Shown here piece after piece: positions 46,735-54,978 of a stretch of DNA of 64,000 nucleotides; position 1 is the stretch's first letter; the number at the start of each line of letters is the position of its first letter. The position numbers were made by a program, and so were the translations under genes. The DNA comes from Poriferisodalis sp965116245 (GTDB taxonomy: Bacteria > Actinomycetota > Acidimicrobiia > Acidimicrobiales > Poriferisodalaceae), in assembly GCA_965116245.1 (NCBI GenBank), contig OZ220497.1, forward strand, positions 124,001 through 188,000, in the 5' to 3' direction. The notes under the pieces are model-generated. The model was not told where the DNA came from, made no database searches, and saw nothing but the letters and a program-made list of their open reading frames with translations.

Positions 46735-47760
46735 CTACCTAGTTCCGGCGCTTACGAGCGCGGCAACCTCGGCAGCGTTGTCAGGAGTGACGAAACCAGG
46801 ACCGGTCAGGATGGGCAGACCACCGCCTGCCGTGTTCTGGTTCGTTGCCTGCAGATGCATCAGCACGACTGGGATGTACCCCTGCAAGTACTGTTGCTGA
46901 TCCACCGTAAATGCAATATCGCCAGCCTCAATCGCAGTGATCAAGTCCGAAGACAGGTCAAAACCGCCGATCAACAGCGTGCGTCCAGCCGACTCAGCGG
47001 CATCAAGTGCCCGCAGGGGCACGTTCGGACCGACCCCGAGAACGGCGTCAATGCTGTCATCCGCAGTGAGAATTGAAGCGATGGTCTGCTCCTGCTCGTC
47101 GGGATTCGCGTCAAGGCCAATGAACTCCGAAGTCACCTGGCCATTGAATGTCTCATCCAGACCCTGACAGCGCTCCTCCAGACCGATATTGGCCTGCTCC
47201 TGACGAGCGCACAACACGTGGGTCGCGCCCAAGTCGTTGAACCGCTCACCAGCGCCATTACCCGCAACGATCTCGGTTTGGCCGATGTGGGTAACCGCGC
47301 CGAGGTCCTTGTAATTGTTGACGCCCGAGTTCAGCGTGTATAGCGGGATACCCGCAGCGACTACTGCCCGAGCAGCAGCCTCAAGACCGGCCGGATCCGC
47401 AAGCGAGATCGCGATGCCATCAGATCCATCGGCGATAGCGCCTTCAATTGCCTGCGACTGCGCTTGCGCGTCGTTATTGGCACCGAAGTAGACGACGTCG
47501 CAGCCGATGGCCTCAGCAGCATCGGCGACCGCCACTTCTACTACCGACCAGAAGGTTCCCGAATCGCCATGTGTGATGACGTGGTAGGTCTTGTCGCAGT
47601 CGCTCTGTACGAGCGTCACTTCGGTCTCTTGCGATGCGGCCTCGGTCGTTTCAGCCGGAGCTGCTGGCTCTTGCGCCGTCTCGCCATCGTCGCTTGAACA
47701 AGCCGCTGCAAGCAGAGCAGTTACGGCCAGCATTGCCAGCAGTCGTGAAATTCGCTTCAT
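46735..47760 (-). CDS. Sugar ABC transporter substrate-binding lipoprotein
   Basis: 341 residues from ATG 47760, preceded by GGGAGGAAG; the longer frame to 47802 is not used. Signal and lipobox LLAMLAVTALLAAAC place Cys at residue 21. Mature sequence starts SSDDGETAQEPAAP, then a periplasmic-binding fold of the Peripla_BP_4 type (HVITHGDSGTFWSVVEVAV, FTVDQQQYLQGYIPV). It captures a monosaccharide or inositol-like ligand for the permease, which starts 9 bases later. Confidence 0.87.
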   Translation of the reverse strand: MKRISRLLAMLAVTALLAAACSSDDGETAQEPAAPAETTEAASQETEVTLVQSDCDKTYHVITHGDSGTFWSVVEVAVADAAEAIGCDVVYFGANNDAQAQSQAIEGAIADGSDGIAISLADPAGLEAAARAVVAAGIPLYTLNSGVNNYKDLGAVTHIGQTEIVAGNGAGERFNDLGATHVLCARQEQANIGLEERCQGLDETFNGQVTSEFIGLDANPDEQEQTIASILTADDSIDAVLGVGPNVPLRALDAAESAGRTLLIGGFDLSSDLITAIEAGDIAFTVDQQQYLQGYIPVVLMHLQATNQNTAGGGLPILTGPGFVTPDNAAEVAALVSAGTR

Positions 47761-47831
47761 TCTGTACTTCCTCCCGAAGTATGTATGCGAGCAATTTGCC
47801 ACGCACGCGCCCCCTCACCCCGCATGGGGTG

Positions 47832-48725
47832 CTAGCGGGTGACGTCGCATTCTTGCACAAAGTCCAAGCTCTGAGTGACACCGCGCCGCAACCGTTCCAC
47901 CTCATCTGCGTGGGGGCCACGCAAGGCGGCATCCTGCTCAAGCACATACCACAGGCCGGGCCGCTTTTGTTCAAGCGTGGCGATTATCTCAGTCAACCGA
48001 ACCGTGCCCTGCCCTAGAGGTGGGAACAGCCCTCGCTGTACGGCACCCATCAACGTGAGATCACCAGCGCGAAGCAGCCGCGCAACTCCAGCATCCACGT
48101 CCTTTAGATGCACCAGCCCGATGCGATCTTGGTGGCTCTCGATCAGGGCTGCGGGATCGGTGCCGCCCAGAGTTAGGTGCGCTGTGTCCAACACGAGTTG
48201 TGTGTCGGTGTGTTCCAGTACTGCGCGCGTCTCCGCGTCTTCCTGGACCAATGCACCCACGTGGGGATGGAATGCGTGGTTCATTCCCGACCTAGCGGTG
48301 ACCTCGTCTATGGCTGCTAGCCCGACAAATATGTGATTCCACTGAGCTTCGTTGAGCTCTGGACGTTGCCAGTCATCGTGGTCGGAGATCGGGCAACTGA
48401 TGAACCAAGTACCGCCTGCTGTGGCCATCTGATCCACGATGGCGGCGACCCGCGCTATTTCCGTCTCAAAGAGATCGGGATCATGGAGCACAACAGCGAC
48501 GAAGCCGCCGAGCAGCGACAAACCGTGACGCCTCAGCACTGCTGCGAGTTCGGCTCCGTCGGTAGGCAGAAAGCCCACGGATCCGAACTCCGTATGGGTA
48601 AAGCCCAATGCAGCCATGTCTGACAGCACTTCGTCCGGGCTGAGTTGATAGCCCCATCCTGGTACCTCGCACACGCCCCAAGTAATTGGCGCTGCAGCCA
48701 GGCGTTCACGCAGTGACCGTCCCAT
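47832..48725 (-). CDS. IolE-like TIM-barrel sugar isomerase/dehydratase
   Basis: 297 residues of the xylose-isomerase-like fold. ITWGVCEVPGWGYQLSP at the start is close to inosose dehydratases, which use WGICEVPGWG-type sequence. HPHVGALVQ, LDTAHLTLGG and GLVHLKDVD carry the metal-binding Glu/Asp/His positions. A GGAGGAG site precedes the ATG. It is the first gene of the set and supports the inositol assignment, but iolE is not proven, so no symbol is given. Confidence 0.75.
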   Translation of the reverse strand: MGRSLRERLAAAPITWGVCEVPGWGYQLSPDEVLSDMAALGFTHTEFGSVGFLPTDGAELAAVLRRHGLSLLGGFVAVVLHDPDLFETEIARVAAIVDQMATAGGTWFISCPISDHDDWQRPELNEAQWNHIFVGLAAIDEVTARSGMNHAFHPHVGALVQEDAETRAVLEHTDTQLVLDTAHLTLGGTDPAALIESHQDRIGLVHLKDVDAGVARLLRAGDLTLMGAVQRGLFPPLGQGTVRLTEIIATLEQKRPGLWYVLEQDAALRGPHADEVERLRRGVTQSLDFVQECDVTR

Positions 48726-48808
48726 TGACTCCTCCAGTAGTCGGCCGTTGGTGGCTCATAGCCGCCAACCTAGGTCAACCGTTCCACGAGTCTGGTTCGC
48801 GCAGGCAA

Positions 48809-49100
48809 GCGGCGCCCGCTCCTAGGCCAGACAACGCGGCATGGCGCCGCCGTTGTAGGCGCCGTGACTCTGGGTCGCCACTTGCCGGCGGCGCCCGCTC
48901 CTAGGCCAGACAACGCGGCATGGCGCCGCCGTTGTAGGCGCCGTGACTCTGGGTCGCCACTTGCCGGCGGCGCCTGCTCCTAGGCCAGACAACGCGGCAT
49001 GGCGCCGCCGTTGTAGGCGCCGTGACTCTGGGTCGCCACTTGCCGGCGGCGCCTGCTCCTAGGCCAGACAACGCGGCATGGCGCCGCCGTTGTAGGCGAC
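48809..49100. repeat. 79-bp x 4 tandem repeat from the MBL gene 3' end
   Basis: Four copies with a strict 79-base period; the shared landmark CCTAGGCCAG lies at 48821, 48900, 48979 and 49058. The last copy contains the final 14 codons and stop of the MBL-fold gene, so three extra copies of the gene's 3' end sit downstream. Copies 1-3 contain a GGCGCC/GGCGCC stem around GCCGTTGTA. The copies differ by only a few bases. Confidence 0.92.
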
Positions 49101-49994
49101 CATGTCCATAATCGCTTGGGGGATGCCGGGGAAGTCGTAGTTGTCGGGTGCTGCCTCGCGGTACGCGACGTGCAGGTTGCCTGCGAGTCGCTCAGAATCG
49201 GTAGCGCGTGCGTGCAGTCCCAGATCGGTCACACGAGCCTGTTCCAGCGGCGACCGTCCGGCGGCTATGCCCTCTTGCGCAACGTCTTGCACGAAACGCA
49301 AGTAGGACCGCTGTTCGCCGAGCACGCGGGGAATGTCGTCTCCGCTGAAGTGTGGTCCGTGGCCCGGCACAATCACCTCAGCCCCGTAGTTCTCGATGAC
49401 GTCGAGTGCGTTGAGCGTCCCAGACACTGAGCCGAACAGCGCGAACGGTGTCCCCCCGTGGAAAATCAAATCGCCGCAGAACAGCACCTTGCAGTCGGGC
49501 AGCCACGCCACGATGTCGCCTTCGGTATGAGCCACGAACCCGAGGCTTGACAACTCAATTCGGCGATCGTCCAGGTGCAGCGCCGCAGCGTCTTCAAACG
49601 TCACATCGGGCGCACGAAACTGCAGATCACCCCATTCAACACCCGGAAACACGGCGCTGTAGTCGGGAATGCCCGCCTCCATCATCACCTCACGGCACGC
49701 CGAATGAGACACCACGGTCGCTTCTGTGAACAGGTAGTTGCCATGCGTGTGATCTGCATGATGATGCGTATTCACCAAGATCGTGACCGGATTAGGTGTG
49801 ACTGATGCGATCGCATCCAGATAAGCGCGTGTGCGCTTCTCTGTGGAGGTTGCGTCAATGGAGATCACAGCCCGCGATCCGACCACGAAGCCCATGTTGT
49901 TGATGAACCATGTGCCATCGGGCTGCACGTAGCTGAACACGCCTGGCGCAATCTCGCTCAGCGTTGCGGCATCAAGCGCTGCATTCGCGGTCAT
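49059..49994 (-). CDS. MBL-fold metallohydrolase
   Basis: 311 residues from ATG 49994; the TTG at 50015 is less likely because GGGGGG precedes the ATG. The metallo-beta-lactamase motif THHHADHTHG is at about 76-85, with further metal ligands in VVSHSAC, FVAHTEGDIVAW, FCGDLIFHGG and VPGHGPHF. Quinoprotein relay (SoxH-like) or lactonase enzymes share this type. The last codons are part of the 79-bp repeat. It is divergent from the P450 gene. Confidence 0.83.
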   Translation of the reverse strand: MTANAALDAATLSEIAPGVFSYVQPDGTWFINNMGFVVGSRAVISIDATSTEKRTRAYLDAIASVTPNPVTILVNTHHHADHTHGNYLFTEATVVSHSACREVMMEAGIPDYSAVFPGVEWGDLQFRAPDVTFEDAAALHLDDRRIELSSLGFVAHTEGDIVAWLPDCKVLFCGDLIFHGGTPFALFGSVSGTLNALDVIENYGAEVIVPGHGPHFSGDDIPRVLGEQRSYLRFVQDVAQEGIAAGRSPLEQARVTDLGLHARATDSERLAGNLHVAYREAAPDNYDFPGIPQAIMDMVAYNGGAMPRCLA

Positions 49995-50080
49995 GGGCCC
50001 CCCTAAAGTCAGCAAGTACAGGGATAGTGAGTACAGGCATACAGCTAGGGCGCAGCGTAGAACGGTCGCCTACGATTATC

Positions 50081-50162
50081 CGCAGGTAGGACTGCGCTGC
50101 TTATCAGTAGGTAGGACTGGGCTGCACAAGACTGCGCAGTGCGCAAACTCGGGGGAGGCACC
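50081..50162. promoter_or_regulatory. Repeats upstream of the P450 gene
   Basis: GTAGGACTGCGCTGC at about 50086 and GTAGGACTGGGCTGC at about 50112 form a direct repeat. TGCGCAGTGCGCA lies just before the P450 ribosome site. Binding by a regulator is possible, but no specific protein is implied. Confidence 0.35.
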
Positions 50163-51416
50163 ATGAGCGCTACCACGGACATTGACCGCTCAACTGTGGA
50201 GCGGGATTTCGACGTCTACAGCGACGAGTACGTACAGAACGCGGCAGAAGTTTGGGAGGAACTGCGCGGCGAGTGTCCGGTCACTCACAGCTCCCGCAAC
50301 GGCGGGCATTGGCTGCCGACGACTTGGGACGACATCGCTGCGGTCGCTTACGACACTCAGAACTTCAGCTCTCGCGACATCACGGTTGCGCCTGCACCGG
50401 AAGGCAGTGGCTTGATAACGGCTCCACCGATCACGTCGGACCCACCCTTCCATACCGACGCTCGCCGCTTGCTACTGCCGTTCTTTGGGCCCTCAGCGGT
50501 GGAAGAGATGGTTGAGGTGACTCGCAGCATCGCCCGCGAGCGCCTTGAGGCCATCGCCGTCGAGACTGGCGCGAACGAAGGTCGTGCCGGTGTTACCGAT
50601 GCAGCGGAGACGTACTCCAAGCACATCCCGGTGCGGGTCATTGCCCGCATCCTGGGTCTACCCGAGTCAGATGAACCGAAGTTCACTCGTTGGGCGGTGG
50701 ACGTGCTGCAGTCCACCGGTGATGAGTTTGAGCGACGGGCCAACGCAACTCGCGAAGTCCTTCACTACTTCGGCGAACTCACCGATCAGCGGCGACAGGA
50801 AAGGGCCGATGACCTGCCGTCGAAACTGCTGGACATGCGGTTACCTAATGGAGATCCGCTAGCCAATCATCACATCACCGGTGCGAGCTTTCTGCTTCTG
50901 CTAGCGGGTATCGACACCACATGGAGTTCCATCTCGGCCAGCCTGCTGCACCTCGCTACGCACCCAACTGACCGCGAGCGCCTGGTAGCCGAACCCGCGC
51001 TCATCCCCACAGCTATTGAAGAGTTTCTGCGCGCTTACTCGCCAGTCACGATGGCCCGTGTCACCGCCACGCAGGATGCCCAAATCGGCGGTTGTCCAGT
51101 TTCTCAGGGAGATAAGGTGTTGCTCCCGTTTGGCGCAGGCAACCGCGATCCAGCCAAGTTTGACCGTCCCGACGAGGTAATCATTGACCGTGCCGAGAAC
51201 CGGCATTTTGCCTTCGGCCTCGGCATCCACCGTTGTCTGGGTTCCAACCTGGCCCGGATGGAACTCAAAGTTGCTATCGAGGAATGGCTTCTCCGATTCC
51301 CCAGTTTTGAGCTAGCTACTGAGGTTGGTAAGGGCGGCGTGGAATGGGGCGGCGTCCAGGTGCGTGGGCCTCGCAATCTGCAACTGCGCATCAAAAGTCA
51401 GGGCGTCGACTTGTAG
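50163..51416 (+). CDS. Cytochrome P450
   Basis: 417 residues from ATG 50163 after GGGGGAGG. The I-helix is LLLLAGIDTTWSS, the ExxR helix is EEFLRAYSPV, and the heme loop is FAFGLGIHRCLGSNLARME (about 352-370, Cys ligand). This matches bacterial soluble P450s that use ferredoxin partners. No ferredoxin gene is adjacent. The substrate is unknown; hydroxylation of a lipid or terpenoid is possible. It converges with ftsK. Confidence 0.9.
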   Translation: MSATTDIDRSTVERDFDVYSDEYVQNAAEVWEELRGECPVTHSSRNGGHWLPTTWDDIAAVAYDTQNFSSRDITVAPAPEGSGLITAPPITSDPPFHTDARRLLLPFFGPSAVEEMVEVTRSIARERLEAIAVETGANEGRAGVTDAAETYSKHIPVRVIARILGLPESDEPKFTRWAVDVLQSTGDEFERRANATREVLHYFGELTDQRRQERADDLPSKLLDMRLPNGDPLANHHITGASFLLLLAGIDTTWSSISASLLHLATHPTDRERLVAEPALIPTAIEEFLRAYSPVTMARVTATQDAQIGGCPVSQGDKVLLPFGAGNRDPAKFDRPDEVIIDRAENRHFAFGLGIHRCLGSNLARMELKVAIEEWLLRFPSFELATEVGKGGVEWGGVQVRGPRNLQLRIKSQGVDL

Positions 51417-51452
51417 TCGAACTACCTGTTGCTGCTGCCTTTGTTCTGACGG

Positions 51453-54017
51453 TCACTCGTCCGAGGCATCACCCAGAGCATCAGCCAGCTCCTGGCGAGT
51501 CATCAGCACGTCGCGGGCTTTGGAGCCCTGCGAGGGACCCACCACGCCGCGCTGTTCAAGCAGATCCATCAGCCGTCCGGCGCGAGCGAATCCGACCTTC
51601 AGTTTGCGCTGCAACATTGAGGTGCTGCCTAGCTGCGTCTCTACCACGATGGTCATTGCCTGACGCAGCAGCTCGTCATCGCCAGCATCTCCGGTCGTGC
51701 CGCCCGGTAGGCCCACTGAGTCGCTTGACGCGTCGGTGCCCTCCAAGCTGGTGACATATTTGACCTCGGGCGCCTGGCGGCGCCAGTGGCCTACCACGTG
51801 GGCAACCTCGGACTCGCTGACCCAACTGCCCTGAATGCGGCGCGGTGTGCTGGAGTTGGCGGTCAGAAGCAGCATGTCGCCCTGACCAACTAGCCGCTCG
51901 GCGCCAGGTTGATCCAGGATGACGCGGCTGTCGGCCAGACTGGATACGGCGAACGCAAGCCGGCTGGGAATGTTGGCCTTGATCACCCCGGTAATGACGT
52001 TTACGCTCGGACGCTGCGTCGCAACGACGAGGTGGACGCCCACAGCGCGGGCCATCTGCGCCAGCCGAGTAATGGACTCCTCAACATCGCGGGCCGCCAC
52101 CATCATGAGATCGTTCAACTCGTCGACAACCACGACGATGAACGGCATCTGCTCATACCGATGGTCGCTCGATGCCAGCTCGCCTTCATCGACGCCTAGT
52201 GCGCTGTCGAGCACGGCCGCGTTGTAACCGGTGATGTCGCGATAGCCAGCTTCGGACAACACGTCATAGCGTCGCTCCATCTCCTTGACCGCCCAAGCGA
52301 GAGCGTTTGCAGCCTTGCGAGGTTCGGTCACGACGGGAGTCAGTAGATGGGGCAGGCCGTCGTACTGACCCAACTCGACTCGCTTGGGGTCCACCAGAAT
52401 CAACCGCACTTCGTCTGGCGTGGACCGCATGAGCAGCGACGCGATGATGGAGTTGATGCAAGAGGATTTACCCGAGCCGGTCGCGCCAGCAATTAGCACG
52501 TGAGGCATCGTGGCCAGGTTGAGCATGACCGCGCGACCCGAGATGTCCTTGCCCATCGCCACTTCCAGCGGATGTACCGACTCCACAGCGGCCGTGGAGG
52601 ACAAAATGTCACCTAGCGCAACCAAGTGCCGGTCGGCGTTGGGTACCTCTATACCGATCGCCGATCTCCCCGGGATAGGCGCCAGGATTCGAACATCGGC
52701 TGCGGCCATGGCATACGCGATGTCCTTGTGCAAAGCAGTGACACGCGACACCTTCACCCCAGGGCCCAACTTGAGCTCATAGCGCGTAACAGTCGGGCCG
52801 GGCTCCCATCCGGTGACACGTGTCTCGACGCCGTGGCTGGCGAGCGCAGCGACCAACGCCGCTGCACCCGCCGACAACTGAGCGCTGTCTATCTGCTGGG
52901 CGCCACCGCGCTTGAGCACCGATGGCTTGGGCAGCTTCCAGCGAGGACGTTGGTTGTCGGTTGATCCCCCAACTCTTGAACTACTCGCTGCTCTGCGTGC
53001 CCCTGAGAGTGGTGCAGGCGCGGATTGATCATCGGCGACGGTGACAAACTGGGGGTTGGAAGACTCCGTAAAGGGCAACTGCTGGCCTGGGCTGGACTGA
53101 TCTGGGCTGGGCTGATCTGGACTGGTCTGATCTGGGCCAGCTATGTGAGCGCCTGTTTCGCCAGCCAAGTCGCCAGTTGGGTCGCTAGCGAGATCGCCAG
53201 CTAGGCCGCCAGAGGTGATTTGGTGGCTTTCGGTTGCGCTGATGTCGTAGTGATGCGCATCGAAGGAGGGCGGCTTAGGTTCCTGGCCAACCCGCTGCAA
53301 GCTACGGGCACCTTTGGACACCGAGCCGCGCAACATCTTGCCCACTGCGCAAAGACCGCTCCATATCCATCGCAGAACTTGACCGAGACCGATGTTCGCG
53401 ACGATCATGGCGGCGAAGGCCATTAGGAGCAGAAGCAGCGCCCAGGTTGCAGGGGCGTCAACTAAGCGTCGCAAAGGCTCGGCGATTGCTGCGCCTAGCA
53501 CTCCCCCGCTGTCTCGGAGTGCTGATAGCGGGCCGAAGCCCTCGGCGGAACCCGACATGTGAGCGACACCAGCGAAAGAGATAGTGAGCACGCTTAGTCC
53601 GAACGCAACGCGGCCGCTTCGCTCTGTGCTGTTTCGGCGCGTCAGCGCTACCGCAATCCACACCAGCAGGATTGGAACGACGTAGCGAAACACTCCCAGA
53701 AGCACTGCGAGCGCGCTCTCCAAGATGCGACCCACGACACCGGCTCGGTCACCAAGCAGACCCAACGCGCAAATCACTGCAAGCGCGAACAGCGATAAAA
53801 CCACTATCTCGCGGGATCTGCCGTGCAACGCGTTGCGGACCACTTGAGCGAAACCGCCGCCAGACGCTGACGACTTAGGCGGTAACTCAGATTGCGGCTG
53901 TCTGGGCGCATTCTGCGAGCTGTTGGCCCCCGTGGCGCCGCGCTTGTTCACTTCATCGAGAGTACCGAGGCCGGACGGACCATTCGCATACATATCTCTC
54001 GCGTGCAGGTCGCTCAC
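51453..54017 (-). CDS. ftsK: DNA translocase FtsK/SpoIIIE
   Basis: 854 residues from GTG 54017. An N-terminal membrane region of four to five helices (about 65-215) is followed by a linker with repeated PDQ/SPDQ units. The motor has VLIAGATGSGKSSCINS (Walker A, about residue 508), LILVDPKRVELGQYDG and VVVVDELNDLMM (Walker B). The C-terminal gamma domain (GSTSMLQRKLKVGFARAGRL) reads chromosome polarity. In VVDELNDLM, an Asn is found where many homologues have Ala. It moves chromosome termini at the septum. The start region has TNDLH repeats upstream. Confidence 0.93.
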   Translation of the reverse strand: MSDLHARDMYANGPSGLGTLDEVNKRGATGANSSQNAPRQPQSELPPKSSASGGGFAQVVRNALHGRSREIVVLSLFALAVICALGLLGDRAGVVGRILESALAVLLGVFRYVVPILLVWIAVALTRRNSTERSGRVAFGLSVLTISFAGVAHMSGSAEGFGPLSALRDSGGVLGAAIAEPLRRLVDAPATWALLLLLMAFAAMIVANIGLGQVLRWIWSGLCAVGKMLRGSVSKGARSLQRVGQEPKPPSFDAHHYDISATESHQITSGGLAGDLASDPTGDLAGETGAHIAGPDQTSPDQPSPDQSSPGQQLPFTESSNPQFVTVADDQSAPAPLSGARRAASSSRVGGSTDNQRPRWKLPKPSVLKRGGAQQIDSAQLSAGAAALVAALASHGVETRVTGWEPGPTVTRYELKLGPGVKVSRVTALHKDIAYAMAAADVRILAPIPGRSAIGIEVPNADRHLVALGDILSSTAAVESVHPLEVAMGKDISGRAVMLNLATMPHVLIAGATGSGKSSCINSIIASLLMRSTPDEVRLILVDPKRVELGQYDGLPHLLTPVVTEPRKAANALAWAVKEMERRYDVLSEAGYRDITGYNAAVLDSALGVDEGELASSDHRYEQMPFIVVVVDELNDLMMVAARDVEESITRLAQMARAVGVHLVVATQRPSVNVITGVIKANIPSRLAFAVSSLADSRVILDQPGAERLVGQGDMLLLTANSSTPRRIQGSWVSESEVAHVVGHWRRQAPEVKYVTSLEGTDASSDSVGLPGGTTGDAGDDELLRQAMTIVVETQLGSTSMLQRKLKVGFARAGRLMDLLEQRGVVGPSQGSKARDVLMTRQELADALGDASDE

Positions 54018-54072
54018 GTGCAGATCATTCGTGTGCAGGGCATTCGTGCGCAGATCATTCGTCTACGTGAAA
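53998..54072 (-). repeat. 15-bp repeats around the ftsK start
   Basis: On the minus strand an ACGAATGATCTGCAC unit repeats about five times, the last copies running into the first codons of ftsK. An in-frame TAG lies at its upstream edge. The GTG at 54017 and a downstream ATG (54000 region, MYANGP) are both possible starts. Confidence 0.75.
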
Positions 54073-54133
54073 CCGGGGCAACCCGAGCAAGGGCCAAGGG
54101 CCGCAGGCAGCGGGCTAGGTGCCTATTGGGCGC

Positions 54134-54934
54134 CTATTCAGTACCTGCGGTGCGGCGCTGATTGCGAATGGTCTGGACGGCTACTAGGACCAGCATCACA
54201 ATGGTGAACGGGATCGAATAGCGATTGATGAAATTGATGACGGTTCCGAGGGGGCCTGCGAACACATCGGCAACCCACCAAACCGCGGCTAGGCGAGCGA
54301 ACGTGCCAGCCAAGTTCGCTACCACGAAGACAGACCGGCGCATTCTTGCGATGCCCGAAAGCAAGCACATCGGGTAGCCGGGGATGGCGAACAGCACGAT
54401 CCAGCCAGCCTTGCGAGACCAGCGCTCCAGCCAATCCATGGCTCGGATGACGCGGCTGCGAGGCCCGAGTTCTGCGGCCAGGAAGGCCTTCGCATCGGGA
54501 CCGTAATCGAAGCCGAGTCGATACAGAAATGGATCGGTAATGAAGAGTCGCACTACGCCGATTGCCATGAACGCCCACAGCGGAACTTGTCGTGCCACAC
54601 CAAGCAGAACCGCGTCAGTTGCGTTGAGAGACAACAGCACCAACGGGGCACGCACAATTAGGGCTGCGAAGAAGATCTGACCTACATAGGCCGCCAAGGC
54701 AAAGCCCAAGGGCACTGCCGCCAGTCGCTGCATCCGGCGCCGGTCGGCATCGCTGATTGCCAGACCAGACTTGGCCAGACCAGACGGCTTCGCCGCGGTG
54801 TCTTGGGCTGCGGCTTGCTCATTTGGCGCACCTGAAGCGGGGGAAGCGACTAGGCCCGTCGTCGCATCTTCCTCGCCGTCGTCCTGCACGTCCAATGAGG
54901 CTACGCGCCAGCGGTAATGGCGGTAACCCCGCAT
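54134..54934 (-). CDS. VTT/DedA-like membrane protein
   Basis: 266 residues. The first 70 residues are polar and low in conservation. Then come several hydrophobic segments with AFLAAELGPRSRVIRAMDWL, AGWIVLFAIPGYPMCLLSG and FVVANLAGTFARLAAVWWV, a pattern similar to VTT/SNARE-associated DedA proteins, which may move lipids across membranes. The match is partial and the role uncertain. It lies downstream of no obvious operon partner and its 5' end is divergent from the synthetase gene. Confidence 0.55.
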   Translation of the reverse strand: MRGYRHYRWRVASLDVQDDGEEDATTGLVASPASGAPNEQAAAQDTAAKPSGLAKSGLAISDADRRRMQRLAAVPLGFALAAYVGQIFFAALIVRAPLVLLSLNATDAVLLGVARQVPLWAFMAIGVVRLFITDPFLYRLGFDYGPDAKAFLAAELGPRSRVIRAMDWLERWSRKAGWIVLFAIPGYPMCLLSGIARMRRSVFVVANLAGTFARLAAVWWVADVFAGPLGTVINFINRYSIPFTIVMLVLVAVQTIRNQRRTAGTE

Positions 54935-54978
54935 CGGCGACTTCGGTCAAGAAGACCAGTCCTCTAACCTGCGGCGCC

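Noticed and set aside
54757..54978. Longer N terminus for the acyl-CoA synthetase
   Set aside because: It overlaps the divergent gene and encodes a Pro/Arg-rich sequence unlike the family.
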